A stretch of DNA of 64,000 nucleotides. Source: an uncultured Prochlorococcus sp. (lineage in GTDB: Bacteria > Cyanobacteriota > Cyanobacteriia > PCC-6307 > Cyanobiaceae). The stretch is from NCBI GenBank assembly GCA_902590355.1, contig CACIWI010000003.1, forward strand, positions 1 through 64,000. Reading direction: 5' to 3'. Positions 34,009 through 44,992 of this stretch are shown here, piece after piece (within the stretch, counting starts at the first letter, position 1; each line of letters starts with the position of its first letter). The position numbers and the translations under genes were made by a program. Under the pieces are notes generated by a model, which was not told the origin of the DNA, ran no database searches, and saw only the letters and a program-made list of their open reading frames with translations.

Positions 34009-36537
34009 CTAGAAGTTAGCGCTTGCTAATTCTTGGGGAGATTCTTCAGAAGAAATATTTATTGTAACTTTTTTATTATCATCTATATCAACTAAAGCCT
34101 TATCTCCATCTTTTATCCTCCCTGATAGAACTTCTTCAGCTAAACTATCTTCTAGTAAACGCATAACAGCTCTTCTTAAAGGTCTTGCTCCATAGGAAGG
34201 GTTATAACCTTCTTCAACAAGTCTTTCTTTGAAAGCATCAGTTACATTTAATTTTATACCTTTGTCTTGCAATCTTGCAAAAACTTCTTGCAACATAATT
34301 TCAGCAATTTCTTTAACCTCATTTTTAGTAAGTTGTCTGAATACAATTATTTCATCAAGCCTATTTAAAAACTCAGGTCTAAAGTATTGCTTTAGTTCTT
34401 CATTAACTAAAGATTTTATTCTATTGTATTGGCTATCTTCAACTGAATCACCCGAAAATTCAAATCCTAAACCGCCCCCACCTTTCTCAATCACTTTAGA
34501 GCCAATATTAGAAGTCATTATTAGCAAAGTATTTTTAAAATCTACGGTTCTACCTTTGGAGTCTGTTAATCTACCGTCCTCGAGTAGCTGCAATAATAAA
34601 TTGAATACATCTGGATGAGCCTTTTCAACTTCATCAAATAAAACAACAGTATAGGGACGTCTTCTGACGGCCTCAGTAAGTTGACCGCCTTCATTAAAGC
34701 CAACATACCCAGGAGGCGAGCCTATAAGTTTACTAACTGTATGTCTTTCCATAAATTCTGACATATCTAATCTGATCATTGCTTCTTCACTACCGAAGAA
34801 ATATGAAGCTAATGATTTAGTCAATTCAGTTTTACCAACGCCGGTAGGACCGGAAAAGATAAAACTTGCAATTGGCCTATTAGGATTTTTTAATCCTACT
34901 CTTGCTCTTCTTATAGCTCTTGATACAGCCTTAACAGCTTCATCTTGTCCAATTAACCTTTGGTGAAGTGTCTCCTCCATATTAAGAAGCTTTACTGATT
35001 CAGTTTCTGTTAATTTTTGAACTGGCACACCAGTCCATGAAGCTACAATGTGAGCTACATCTTCTTCACTAACTAGGGGACTTTGTAAGAGTTTTGAATC
35101 ACTTTTTTCAGACTTACTATCAGCATCAGATTGATCTCTTGCTGTAGATTCTTTTTTATTATCCAATACTTCTTTAATTTTTGCAGACAATTCAATCTCT
35201 TTTTCACGTAACTGACCAGCTTGATTAAAATTTTGATCTCTTACAGATTCTTCCTTCTGTTTTTGCACTTGTCTTAGTTCCACATCTATTTGTTTAGCTT
35301 CAGGCGGAAGTTTAGAATTTATTAAACGCACTCTACTTCCAGCCTCGTCGATGAGGTCTATCGCCTTATCAGGTAGATATCTATCAGATATATAACGATC
35401 CCCTAAATGAGCTGCTGCCTCTAATGCATCGTCAGTAATTTTTAAACGATGATGCTGTTCATAACGCTCTCTAAGACCTTTTAAAATTTCGATTGTATCT
35501 TCTATAGATGGCTCACCTACCATTACAGGTTGAAATCTTCTTTCTAGAGCTGCATCTCTCTCGATATGTTTTCTATATTCATCGAGAGTTGTTGCTCCAA
35601 TACATTGAAGTTCTCCTCTAGCTAATGCCGGCTTTAAAATATTTGCTGCGTCAATAGCACCTTCGGCAGCTCCAGCACCAATTAAAGTATGAACTTCATC
35701 TATAACCAGAATTACATTACCTGCTGCTTTAATTTCTTCCATTATTTTTTTTAACCTTTCTTCAAATTCGCCTCTATATTTTGTTCCAGCAACTAGAAGT
35801 CCTATATCAAGTGTCAAAACTCTTTTATCCTCCAAGATGTCTGGGATATCTCCATTTTGTATTCTTTGTGCTAAACCTTCTGCGATAGCAGTTTTACCTA
35901 CACCAGGCTCACCAATGAGAACTGGATTATTTTTTGTCCTCCTGCCTAATATTTGAACTACACGATCTATTTCTGAATGACGGCCGACTACTGGATCTAA
36001 TTTTGATTCGCTAGCTAATTTTGTTAAATTTGTCCCAAATTCATCAAGAGTAGCAGTTTTTAAATTGCCCTTATTTGTACTAGCCCCTGAACCAACTTCA
36101 GCTGTTTCTCCAAGCATTCTTATAACTAGAGTTCTTACTTTGGTAAGGTCAACATTAAGGTTTTCAAGAACTCTTGCAGCAACGCCTTCACCTTCTCTTA
36201 TTAGGCCTAATAATAAATGTTCGGTACCTATGTAATTATGACCTAGTTGACGGGCTTCTTCGAGAGATAATTCTAAAACTCTTTTAGCCCGAGGTGTAAA
36301 AGGGATTTCTACAGCTACAAAACCTGAACCTCTACCAATTATTTTTTCAACTTCTATCCTTGAATCTTTTAAATTAACTCCGAGTGATTTAAGAACTTTC
36401 GCTGCAACTCCTGTTCCTTCTCCAATTAACCCTAAAAGGATTTGTTCAGTTCCTACGAAATTATGACCAAGTCTTCTAGCTTCCTCCTGAGCAAGCATAA
36501 TGACTTTTATAGCCTTTTCTGTAAATCTTTCAAACAT
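34009..36537 (-). CDS. clpC: Clp protease ATP-binding subunit ClpC
   Basis: N-terminal repeats [32 protein letters not shown], two AAA+ modules GEPGVGKTA and GPTGVGKTE. Confidence 0.97.
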   Translation of the reverse strand: MFERFTEKAIKVIMLAQEEARRLGHNFVGTEQILLGLIGEGTGVAAKVLKSLGVNLKDSRIEVEKIIGRGSGFVAVEIPFTPRAKRVLELSLEEARQLGHNYIGTEHLLLGLIREGEGVAARVLENLNVDLTKVRTLVIRMLGETAEVGSGASTNKGNLKTATLDEFGTNLTKLASESKLDPVVGRHSEIDRVVQILGRRTKNNPVLIGEPGVGKTAIAEGLAQRIQNGDIPDILEDKRVLTLDIGLLVAGTKYRGEFEERLKKIMEEIKAAGNVILVIDEVHTLIGAGAAEGAIDAANILKPALARGELQCIGATTLDEYRKHIERDAALERRFQPVMVGEPSIEDTIEILKGLRERYEQHHRLKITDDALEAAAHLGDRYISDRYLPDKAIDLIDEAGSRVRLINSKLPPEAKQIDVELRQVQKQKEESVRDQNFNQAGQLREKEIELSAKIKEVLDNKKESTARDQSDADSKSEKSDSKLLQSPLVSEEDVAHIVASWTGVPVQKLTETESVKLLNMEETLHQRLIGQDEAVKAVSRAIRRARVGLKNPNRPIASFIFSGPTGVGKTELTKSLASYFFGSEEAMIRLDMSEFMERHTVSKLIGSPPGYVGFNEGGQLTEAVRRRPYTVVLFDEVEKAHPDVFNLLLQLLEDGRLTDSKGRTVDFKNTLLIMTSNIGSKVIEKGGGGLGFEFSGDSVEDSQYNRIKSLVNEELKQYFRPEFLNRLDEIIVFRQLTKNEVKEIAEIMLQEVFARLQDKGIKLNVTDAFKERLVEEGYNPSYGARPLRRAVMRLLEDSLAEEVLSGRIKDGDKALVDIDDNKKVTINISSEESPQELASANF

Positions 36538-36716
36538 TAGAAGATTAAAATCCTACTAATAACCTACCAGTAATATGTCAGTTTTGTGTTCAGAATGAGC
36601 TTTTGTGAATACCCAAAATTATAAATTATCAAATTAAATTGAACTTTTTTAGTGATATAGCTAGAAATAACAGTAATTTCAAGCATTCTGGTTATCCGAA
36701 CAATTAAATTTTTACA

Positions 36717-37157
36717 TTATTTTGTTGTTAATTTTTTTTCTTTTAAAAGAGCATGTGAACCATCTTTATAATAATTTTTTCTTATTCCTACAGTAGAAAA
36801 ATCAAAGCGACTGTAAAATCTTTCAGCAATAACATTGCTTTGAGAAACTTCCAAAAGTAATTTATTTAGATTTAATTTTTCACATTTTTTTATTAAATTG
36901 CTCATAAGATAAGATCCAAAACCCTTTTTCCTAAATCTCTTACTTACAACAAAATAATTTATTTGACCTTCATCAAGAACGACTTGAAAAACGCATATTC
37001 CAATAACCAAATTTCTAGTTATTATCCCAAATATTTTTGTACCCTCTTTTTTGAATTCGTTGGCCCATTGTTTTTTGCTCCAAAGCGAAATCGTATTTGA
37101 ATCTAATTCATAACATAAATCAATATCTTTCTCATTTATTTGTTTAATGGATATCAT
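36717..37157 (-). CDS. rimI: RimI-like N-acetyltransferase (GNAT)
   Basis: VSKRFRKKGFGSYLMSNLI, LLEVSQSNVIAERFYSRFDF. Confidence 0.82.
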   Translation of the reverse strand: MISIKQINEKDIDLCYELDSNTISLWSKKQWANEFKKEGTKIFGIITRNLVIGICVFQVVLDEGQINYFVVSKRFRKKGFGSYLMSNLIKKCEKLNLNKLLLEVSQSNVIAERFYSRFDFSTVGIRKNYYKDGSHALLKEKKLTTK

Positions 37158-37245
37158 TTTATTGTGTGTGTATATTTGAAAATTTCAAATCTAGAGTCAT
37201 TATAAAATATGACAATTCTTGCAAAACCTTATTTATAGTTCTCTC

Positions 37246-38619
37246 ATGGAAGAAAAACTATCTTTTTTAAGAAATAAAATTGACTTGGAAAGTCCTAACA
37301 GAAATATTGTACCTATTACTACATCTATTGGTGGAGATGGGAATTTGTCGGTTGGTGGATGTTCTATTGAAGAATTAGTTAAAAAATATGATTCTCCCCT
37401 TTATATATTGGATGAAATAACTTTAAGAAAGTCTTGTAGAGCTTATAAAAAAGCATTAGAGAAATATTACCCAGGGGAATCACTCCCCATATATGCCTCC
37501 AAGGCAAATAGCTCTTTATTCATGAGTAACCTTATTTCCTCAGAAGGTTTCGGACTTGATGCAGTTTCAGAGGGAGAATTATTAACGGCTCTAAAAGGTG
37601 GGGTTCCAAATGAAAAAATTGTTTTTCATGGGAATAATAAATCTGACAAAGAAATAGATTTCGCAGTTAGAAATAAGATAAAAATAATTGTAGATAATGA
37701 CTATGACTTAAAGAGATTAGAGGAAGTATCGAATTCATTAAATCATGACTTAGAAATCATGATTCGTTTTACTCCCGGAATAGAATGCCATACACATGAA
37801 TACATAAGAACAGGTTCATTTGATAGCAAATTCGGTTTTGGAATCGAATATTTGAATAATTTATTTGCAAGCATAAGCGACACTAAACATCTTAAATTAA
37901 AAGGATTACATGCCCACATTGGTTCACAGATTTTCGAACTTGAGCCTCATAAAGATCTCGGTGAAATAATGGTAAAGGTTATTTTAGACGCCAAAAAATT
38001 TGGCCATAATATCGACCAACTAAATGTTGGTGGAGGTTTAGGTATTAAATATACAGAAAGTGATGACCCCCCTTCGATTGATGAATGGGTAAAAACAATT
38101 GCTTCTTCTGTTGTTAAAGCTTGTGAGAAAAACAAGATAGATTTTCCAACATTAATGTGTGAACCTGGGAGATCCATCGTATCTACAGCAGGTATAACTA
38201 TTTACAAAATTGGAGCTTTTAAAGAGATTCCTGGTGTAAGGACATATTTATCTGTTGATGGTGGAATGAGTGATAACCCAAGACCAATAACATATCAATC
38301 AAATTACTCAGCATGTTTGGTAAATAATCCATTCAATATTAATACCAAGAATATATATACTATCGCTGGTAAACACTGCGAATCTGGAGATGTTTTGTTT
38401 AAGGAAATAGAACTAGCAGATTGTAAAACAGGAGACTTAATATGTGTCTTTGGTACTGGTGCATATAATAGTTCAATGAGTTCAAACTATAATAGAATTC
38501 CAAGACCTGCCGCTCTATTAGTTTGTAATGGGGAAGCAGAAATTATTCAAAAGAGAGAAAGTCCTTCTGATCTTTTAAAATATGATGTATTGCCTGATCG
38601 CTTTATTAAACAAAGTTAG
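37246..38619 (+). CDS. lysA: diaminopimelate decarboxylase
   Basis: IYASKANSSLFMSNLI, GLHAHIGSQIF, CEPGRSIVS; first ATG at 37246 within the 37219 ORF. Confidence 0.94.
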   Translation: MEEKLSFLRNKIDLESPNRNIVPITTSIGGDGNLSVGGCSIEELVKKYDSPLYILDEITLRKSCRAYKKALEKYYPGESLPIYASKANSSLFMSNLISSEGFGLDAVSEGELLTALKGGVPNEKIVFHGNNKSDKEIDFAVRNKIKIIVDNDYDLKRLEEVSNSLNHDLEIMIRFTPGIECHTHEYIRTGSFDSKFGFGIEYLNNLFASISDTKHLKLKGLHAHIGSQIFELEPHKDLGEIMVKVILDAKKFGHNIDQLNVGGGLGIKYTESDDPPSIDEWVKTIASSVVKACEKNKIDFPTLMCEPGRSIVSTAGITIYKIGAFKEIPGVRTYLSVDGGMSDNPRPITYQSNYSACLVNNPFNINTKNIYTIAGKHCESGDVLFKEIELADCKTGDLICVFGTGAYNSSMSSNYNRIPRPAALLVCNGEAEIIQKRESPSDLLKYDVLPDRFIKQS

Positions 38620-38647
38620 GTACATTTAAGTTAATAATTTATTTAAT

Positions 38648-39556
38648 GTGAATTTTTGGGGGATTATAAATTTAAAGTTTATTTTAGACGTATTATTTGC
38701 TGTTGGTTTTGGACTTTTATTATTTTCTAGAGTAAAAGAACAAAGAACTTTATGGCTTTTAAGGGGATATTTATTTTTAGTTTCATCTGCATGGTTTATT
38801 CAAAGGTATGCCTATCTTCCATTAACATCAAAATTAATTGATGCTGTAGTTCTCGCTTGCTCTCTCTCCTTAGCAATCCTTTGGCAGGGAGAGCTTAGAA
38901 GATTAATGGAATTATTAGGAACTGGTAGGCTTGCTGTATTACTTGGAAATCCACCAAAGGAATTTAGAGCAACTTCAACGACTATTACTCAGCTAGTAGA
39001 TACTGCAGGTAAACTATCTCAAAATAGGAGAGGTGCATTAATAGTTGTCGATTTGGGTAGTGATTTAAGGCCAGAAGATTTTTTATATTCAGGTACAAAT
39101 ATTGAAGCGAAATTATCAACTGACCTTTTAATAAATCTTTTTGCAACAGATACACCGTTACATGATGGAGCAGTTCTTGTGAAAGGCAACAAAATAATAT
39201 CTGCTGGTGTAATACTACCTTTATCGAGGCAAGGAATTAGTAGATACGGCACAAGACATTTAGCAGCATTAGGAATTACAGAAAGATTTGACAGGTGTAT
39301 TTGTATCGTTGTTTCTGAAGAGACGGGTACGTTATCCTTAGCAAACCAAGGTAAACTTGAAAGACCAATTACAAGCAGTAGGTTACAAGAACTTCTTGTA
39401 AATTTGATTGGGAATCAAAACTCTATAGCAACAAGTAAATCATCTTTAAGTAAAAATGCTCCATCCCAAAAGACAAACATAAGTGATAATATTATCAGTG
39501 ATATCAATGAAAAAGAGTCTAATAAATCAGAAATATTAATTAACAAAAAGGATTAA
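38648..39556 (+). CDS. diadenylate cyclase, CdaA/DacA-like
   Basis: N-terminal TM helices and DAC motifs: GALIVVD, TPLHDGAVLV, LPLSRQGISRYGTRHLAALGITE; GTG start. Confidence 0.92.
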   Translation: MNFWGIINLKFILDVLFAVGFGLLLFSRVKEQRTLWLLRGYLFLVSSAWFIQRYAYLPLTSKLIDAVVLACSLSLAILWQGELRRLMELLGTGRLAVLLGNPPKEFRATSTTITQLVDTAGKLSQNRRGALIVVDLGSDLRPEDFLYSGTNIEAKLSTDLLINLFATDTPLHDGAVLVKGNKIISAGVILPLSRQGISRYGTRHLAALGITERFDRCICIVVSEETGTLSLANQGKLERPITSSRLQELLVNLIGNQNSIATSKSSLSKNAPSQKTNISDNIISDINEKESNKSEILINKKD

Positions 39557-39559
39557 ATA

Positions 39560-40363
39560 ATGAGCTTAGGTAAATTAATTGACAACACAACTAATGACTT
39601 ATCCAAGAGAATAGATAAGCAAAAAGTCCCAGAACACGTAGCAATAATTATGGACGGGAATGGAAGATGGGCAACAAAAAAAGGTTTACCTCGTAAATAT
39701 GGTCATAAAAGAGGAGTCAGTGTTTTAAAAGCAATTCTCAAAGCATCAAAAAAATTAGGTTGTAAAGTACTCACTGTTTATGCTTTTTCAACCGAGAATT
39801 GGAAAAGACCCCCGAAAGAAGTTGACTTCCTTATAAATCTTTTTAGCGAAGTTTTGAAAAACGAAATCGATGAAATTCACCAAGAATCAATTAAAATAAA
39901 ATTTATTGGAGATATCTCCCCATTCCCAGAAACTCTAAAACAAATAATCTCTAGTTCAGAATCTCTTACTAAAAACAACCATAAATTTTTATTAAATGTT
40001 TGTGTAAATTATGGAGGAAGGCAAGAAATAGTAAAAGTTGCGAAAGAGTTAGCATTAAAATCTTCTTCTGGTGAAATAAACCCAAGTGAAGTTAATGAAG
40101 AATTATTTAATTCAGAACTATTAACTCAAGGAATTAAGGATCCAGAATTATTAATAAGAACTAGTGGAGAAAAAAGGATAAGTAATTTTCTTTTATGGCA
40201 ATTAGCTTATTCCGAAATTTATATATCTGATGTGTTGTGGCCAGATTTTAATGAGTTTGAATTTCTTAAAGCAATAATTGATTACCAATCAAGGAATAGA
40301 CGTTTTGGAGGTATAGAATTATTACCAAATGAATCTTATAAAGATTCTCAATATTCTTCCTAA
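39560..40363 (+). CDS. uppS: isoprenyl transferase (undecaprenyl diphosphate synthase)
   Basis: VAIIMDGNGRWATKKGLPRKYGHKRG, DPELLIRTSGEKRISNFLLWQLAYSE. Confidence 0.95.
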   Translation: MSLGKLIDNTTNDLSKRIDKQKVPEHVAIIMDGNGRWATKKGLPRKYGHKRGVSVLKAILKASKKLGCKVLTVYAFSTENWKRPPKEVDFLINLFSEVLKNEIDEIHQESIKIKFIGDISPFPETLKQIISSSESLTKNNHKFLLNVCVNYGGRQEIVKVAKELALKSSSGEINPSEVNEELFNSELLTQGIKDPELLIRTSGEKRISNFLLWQLAYSEIYISDVLWPDFNEFEFLKAIIDYQSRNRRFGGIELLPNESYKDSQYSS

Positions 40364-40369
40364 CAAAAA

Positions 40370-41377
40370 ATGAATAATTCGAATAATCATATATTTCCCG
40401 AAATTAGGTTTAATTGGGATAGACAAGAGATCTTGGAAATACTTAATATGCCCCTTATCGATTTAATGTGGAAAGCACAAATCGTTCACAGAAAATTTAA
40501 TAAATACAACGTTCAATTAGCATCATTGTTCAGCGTAAAAACTGGAGGATGTGAGGAAAACTGTTCATATTGTAGCCAATCAATATACAGTTCTAGCGAA
40601 ATCAAAAGTCACCCACAATTTCAAGTTCAAGAGGTTTTGGAAAGAGCTAAAAGAGCAAAAAATGAGGGTGCTGATAGGTTTTGTATGGGTTGGGCATGGA
40701 GAGAAATTAGAGATGGAAAACCATTTAATGAGATGTTAAAGATGGTAAGTGGGGTGAGAGATCTAGGAATGGAGGCATGTGTTACTGCTGGAATGCTTAC
40801 TGAAGAACAAGCCTCAAGATTAGCCGAGGCAGGCTTAACAGCGTATAATCACAATCTTGATACTAGTCCAGAGTATTACAAAAATATTATTACTACTAGA
40901 ACTTATCAAGACAGATTAGATACTATCAAGAGAGTAAGAAATGCAGGCATAAATGTATGTTGTGGAGGAATTATAGGTTTGGGGGAGAATAATGGTGATA
41001 GAGCATCTCTTTTAGAGGTTCTTTCAAACATGAATCCGCACCCTGAAAGTGTACCTATAAATTCATTAGTCGCTATTGAGGGTACAGGTTTAGAAGATAA
41101 TCAAGAAATTAATTCAGTTGAAATGATTAGGATGATTGCTACTGCAAGAATTCTTATGCCTAAGAGCAAAATAAGATTAAGTGCAGGAAGAGAAAATCTC
41201 TCAAAAGAAGCTCAAATTTTATGTTTTCAATGTGGTGCAAATTCAATTTTTTACGGAGATGAGTTACTAACAACTTCAAATCCATCTTTTCAATCAGACA
41301 GAAAACTTCTTAAAGAGGTTGGGGTATCATTCAATAAAGATTTTGAAACGCGTGAAAAAACATTATCTTCTTTATGA
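40370..41377 (+). CDS. bioB: biotin synthase
   Basis: [15 protein letters not shown] radical SAM motif, [12 protein letters not shown]. Confidence 0.96.
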   Translation: MNNSNNHIFPEIRFNWDRQEILEILNMPLIDLMWKAQIVHRKFNKYNVQLASLFSVKTGGCEENCSYCSQSIYSSSEIKSHPQFQVQEVLERAKRAKNEGADRFCMGWAWREIRDGKPFNEMLKMVSGVRDLGMEACVTAGMLTEEQASRLAEAGLTAYNHNLDTSPEYYKNIITTRTYQDRLDTIKRVRNAGINVCCGGIIGLGENNGDRASLLEVLSNMNPHPESVPINSLVAIEGTGLEDNQEINSVEMIRMIATARILMPKSKIRLSAGRENLSKEAQILCFQCGANSIFYGDELLTTSNPSFQSDRKLLKEVGVSFNKDFETREKTLSSL

Positions 41378-42306
41378 AAGGCAAAAAGTATAAAATAGTT
41401 TCTCTTTATTCTTTCTTCCCATTTAAAGAAAACTTAATTCTTGATCTCAAAAAAAAATTATTAGAAATTGAGAATGAAAACGATTTTTCAGGTTTGTTAA
41501 TTTTTGCAAGTGAGGGTATTAATGGAACTATTTGTGCCGAGAAAAATGTAATTGATTTTGTTATCGATTTACTTAATAAATATGCAGGTAATAGAAATTT
41601 GAATATTAAAGTAAACTTTTCAAAAGAGAAAGTCTTCAAAAAATTAAAAATTAAAATCAAAAAAGAAATAGTTACCATGGGTGTCCCTGAAATAAATCCT
41701 GCGGAAAATAATGGGACCTATATTGATTCAACTGATTGGAATAAGTTAATTAAAAATCAAAATACAATAGTCATTGATACTAGAAATAATTATGAGGTTT
41801 CTTTAGGTACATTTCAGAACTCTTTAAACCCAAATACCAGAACCTTTAGCGAATTCCCAAAGTGGGTAGATGATCATTTAGAAACCCATTTAGAAAATAA
41901 ACAGAATACAAATATAGCAATGTTTTGTACCGGAGGAATAAGATGTGAAAAAGCTACTAGTTTACTGAAAAAGAAAGGTTATAAAAATATTTTTCACCTA
42001 CAAGGGGGTATCCTTCAATACCTTGACGATATACCAAAAGAAAAAAACTTATTTGAAGGTGAATGTTATGTTTTTGATAAAAGAGTTGCTTTAGATCAAG
42101 ATTTAGAAAGAGGCTCTTACTCGATTTGTCATGCATGTGGAATGCCAATTTCAATTCAAGATCAAGAAAGAAAAGAATATAGAAAGGGTATCCAATGTCA
42201 TTTCTGCATAGACCAATTCAGCGAAGATGATAGAAAAAGGTTTGAAGAAAGACAAAAACAAATCGATAGATCCAAAGTGAAAAATCATAAAATCTATAAG
42301 GACTAA
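41374..42306 (+). CDS. trhO: rhodanese-related tRNA uridine hydroxylase TrhO
   Basis: [26 protein letters not shown]-terminal Cys-rich HACGMPIS...CHFC; 4-nt overlap with bioB. Confidence 0.88.
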   Translation: MKGKKYKIVSLYSFFPFKENLILDLKKKLLEIENENDFSGLLIFASEGINGTICAEKNVIDFVIDLLNKYAGNRNLNIKVNFSKEKVFKKLKIKIKKEIVTMGVPEINPAENNGTYIDSTDWNKLIKNQNTIVIDTRNNYEVSLGTFQNSLNPNTRTFSEFPKWVDDHLETHLENKQNTNIAMFCTGGIRCEKATSLLKKKGYKNIFHLQGGILQYLDDIPKEKNLFEGECYVFDKRVALDQDLERGSYSICHACGMPISIQDQERKEYRKGIQCHFCIDQFSEDDRKRFEERQKQIDRSKVKNHKIYKD

Positions 42307-42317
42307 TTTTCAAAATC

Positions 42318-42818
42318 ATGAAAGTTGAAGAATTAGAAAAATTAGCAGGTTCCATTGGATTATTAATTAAAATTCAAGTTAGAGAAACTATCGGATTATG
42401 TTTCTTTAGAATCGTGATTGCAAAACAGAAAGATAATATAATTAAAATTTGGGCCGAAATGAAAGGTTGGACTTATTTAAATAAACAAGGTATTCAGCTT
42501 GATACATTAAGAGTCCTTAGTAAAGCTCCTGCTTTTGTTTCGGAATTAATATGGGCAACAACTATGGCTTGGGCAATTGAAAAAAAATCAAGCAACAAAG
42601 TCAGACTTTTAGCTATTTTTGATAGTGAAGGATATAGTAAAAAACTTGTAAGATATTTCAAGTTAATAGGATTCAAAATTGTCAAAGAAGTTGGTTCTAG
42701 CCCAGTAGATCTTTTATTAAGATTGGTTTGGGGAGGTGCAGGTACACTTATGTACGGGGAATGTATTTCCATATTGAAAAGACTTGAAAAGAAACTCTCC
42801 TTAATTGAAGAAAGTTAA
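42318..42818 (+). CDS. conserved hypothetical protein, GNAT-like fold possible
   Basis: Intact 166 aa ORF; no clear motif. Confidence 0.55.
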   Translation: MKVEELEKLAGSIGLLIKIQVRETIGLCFFRIVIAKQKDNIIKIWAEMKGWTYLNKQGIQLDTLRVLSKAPAFVSELIWATTMAWAIEKKSSNKVRLLAIFDSEGYSKKLVRYFKLIGFKIVKEVGSSPVDLLLRLVWGGAGTLMYGECISILKRLEKKLSLIEES

Positions 42819-43714
42819 CCCGCGTGATAACTACTTCTAACTAAAGGGCCAGAAGATACTTTTTTGAATCCTAATTCCTTAGAGAAGCGATATAAATATT
42901 CAAACTCTGATGGATCCCAATATTTCTTAACTGCCAAATGATTGAATGAGGGCCTTAAATATTGGCCAATTGTAATTTGATCGCAATCTATTTTTTTAAG
43001 ATCATAAATTGTATTTTTTATTTCATCCAATGTTTCCCCAAGTCCTAACATAATGCCTGATTTAGTTTGAATATGAGGAGCAATATCCTTTGACTTTTTT
43101 AGTAAACTAAGGGATTTTTTGTAATTTGCACCTCTCCTAACTTCTTTTTGCAGTCTTTCAACAGTTTCAAGATTATGATTAAAGCATATTGGATCTTTTT
43201 CTAAAATCATCTTCAATCTCTCACTCTGAAGGTTATTTCTTTCATCAAAATTTTTGCCTCCACCCCATAAATCAGGAGTTAAAACTTCAATTTTAATTGT
43301 TGAATCAATTTTTCTAATCTCATCAATTGTAGATATAAATAAATTTGCACCATGATCAGGGAGATCGTCTCTAGCTACAGATGTCAAAACAACATATTTC
43401 AAATTTAGTACTTTCACTGCTTCAGCGACTTGAGTACATTCATCAATATTGATAGAACTAGGTCTACCTTTATTTACCTGACAAAAAGCACATGAACGAG
43501 AACATATCGATCCACCCAGTAAGAAGGTAGCTGTACCTGAGGCATAACATTCCGCTCTATTTGGACATCTTGCTTCTTCACAAATAGTATGAATATTTGA
43601 TTTTTTGATGAGTGTTTGTATTCTTTCGAATTCTGAAGCTTTACTAATAGGAAATTTAATCCAAGAGGGAAGTCTTAAGATTTTTTCTTTCTTGATTAGA
43701 TTATTGTCTCTCAT
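42815..43714 (-). CDS. lipA: lipoyl synthase
   Basis: CEEARCPNRAECYASGTATFLLGGSICSRSCAFCQV, two Cys triads. Confidence 0.95.
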   Translation of the reverse strand: MRDNNLIKKEKILRLPSWIKFPISKASEFERIQTLIKKSNIHTICEEARCPNRAECYASGTATFLLGGSICSRSCAFCQVNKGRPSSINIDECTQVAEAVKVLNLKYVVLTSVARDDLPDHGANLFISTIDEIRKIDSTIKIEVLTPDLWGGGKNFDERNNLQSERLKMILEKDPICFNHNLETVERLQKEVRRGANYKKSLSLLKKSKDIAPHIQTKSGIMLGLGETLDEIKNTIYDLKKIDCDQITIGQYLRPSFNHLAVKKYWDPSEFEYLYRFSKELGFKKVSSGPLVRSSYHAG

Positions 43715-43717
43715 TGT

Positions 43718-44317
43718 CTAATTTAGTTTTGTTCTTCCTTCTAACGCCCTTGCAAGTGTAACTTCATCCACATATTCAAGTTCACTACCCATTGGGAGCC
43801 CATATGCAATCCTCGTAACTTTAGTAAAAGGGGCTAACAATTTTCCAATATAAAGACTCGTTGTATCTCCCTCAACACTTGGGGTCAATGCCAATATGAT
43901 CTCATCTATTTCAGACTTACTAACTCTTTCTACCAAGCTTCTTATTTCTAAGAGTTCGGGGCCAACAGAATCCATTGGGGATATTAAACCACCAATTACA
44001 TGGTAAACACCTTTAAATTCTCTGGCGCGTTCCAAAGCAAGCAAATCTTTAGTTTCTGCTACTACACAGATTAGTTTTTGATTTCTTTCAGTATTTCTAC
44101 AAATTTCGCATTCATCTTCTGAAGTCAAATTGAAACATTTTTTGCAACGACCAACATTACTATGTGCTTCTAAAAGAGCCTTTGAAAATTCTCTTATTGT
44201 ACTTTCAGGTTGTTTTAAAATAAACAGGGCTAATCGTTGCGCTGTTCTTGGACCAATCCCTGGGAATTTCTCAAAATGACCGATTAATTTTGAAAGTGGT
44301 TTGGTATAAGTAATCAA
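43718..44317 (-). CDS. recR: recombination mediator RecR
   Basis: [17 protein letters not shown], Cys4 zinc finger, [17 protein letters not shown]. Confidence 0.96.
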   Translation of the reverse strand: MITYTKPLSKLIGHFEKFPGIGPRTAQRLALFILKQPESTIREFSKALLEAHSNVGRCKKCFNLTSEDECEICRNTERNQKLICVVAETKDLLALERAREFKGVYHVIGGLISPMDSVGPELLEIRSLVERVSKSEIDEIILALTPSVEGDTTSLYIGKLLAPFTKVTRIAYGLPMGSELEYVDEVTLARALEGRTKLN

Positions 44318-44420
44318 AATTAAACTATTTCTAGAGATAATTTAGACGCAAAATTCCGAATTGCCATAATTGTTTGCTTTTAATGTCTTATTATGTTTTT
44401 AGTTAGTAATTTCAAACAAA

Positions 44421-44978
44421 ATGAAAAATATTAAATTTAACCCTTTCAAATATTTATTGTTAGTTTTTTTGTGCTTAACACTGAGTGCTTGTAGTGGCGG
44501 ACTAAATGCGGGATTAGAAGCTTATCAAAGTCCAGATGGTAGATATGCCTTTTTATATCCAACAGGATGGACTAGAGTAAAAGTCGATGGTGGACCCGAA
44601 ATTATATATCATGATTTAATAAATAGTAATGAGACCTTAAGTTTAGTTATTTCTGATGTCAATAAAGAGGTTCAATTAGAGCAATTAGGAAGCCCAAGCG
44701 AAGTAGGTCAAACATTAATCGATAAAGTCATTGCTCCCGAAGGTTCAGGTAGAGAGGTAAAACTTATAAATGCTAATAAGAGGGAGGCATCCAATCATAT
44801 TTTTTATGATTTAGAGTATGAATTAAATTTAAATGAACAGGCAAGACATGAATTGGCTACTGTCGTAATTGATAGGGGAACACTTTACACTTTCGCTGTG
44901 GGAACAAATGAAGAAAGGTGGAATAAAGTTGACGGTATGTTTAGTAACGTAATTGAATCATTTAACTTCTTAATTTAG
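44421..44978 (+). CDS. PsbP-like (CyanoP) lipoprotein
   Basis: Lipobox LTLSACSG, YQSPDGRYAFLYPTGWTRVKV PsbP motif. Confidence 0.88.
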   Translation: MKNIKFNPFKYLLLVFLCLTLSACSGGLNAGLEAYQSPDGRYAFLYPTGWTRVKVDGGPEIIYHDLINSNETLSLVISDVNKEVQLEQLGSPSEVGQTLIDKVIAPEGSGREVKLINANKREASNHIFYDLEYELNLNEQARHELATVVIDRGTLYTFAVGTNEERWNKVDGMFSNVIESFNFLI

Positions 44979-44992
44979 TTTTGAAATTCACA

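Noticed and set aside
34229-34618. 129 aa plus-strand ORF
   Set aside because: Antisense shadow of clpC.
37163-37181. AT-rich near-palindrome atttgaaaatttcaaat between rimI and lysA
   Set aside because: Weak, AT-only arms; cannot be separated from background.
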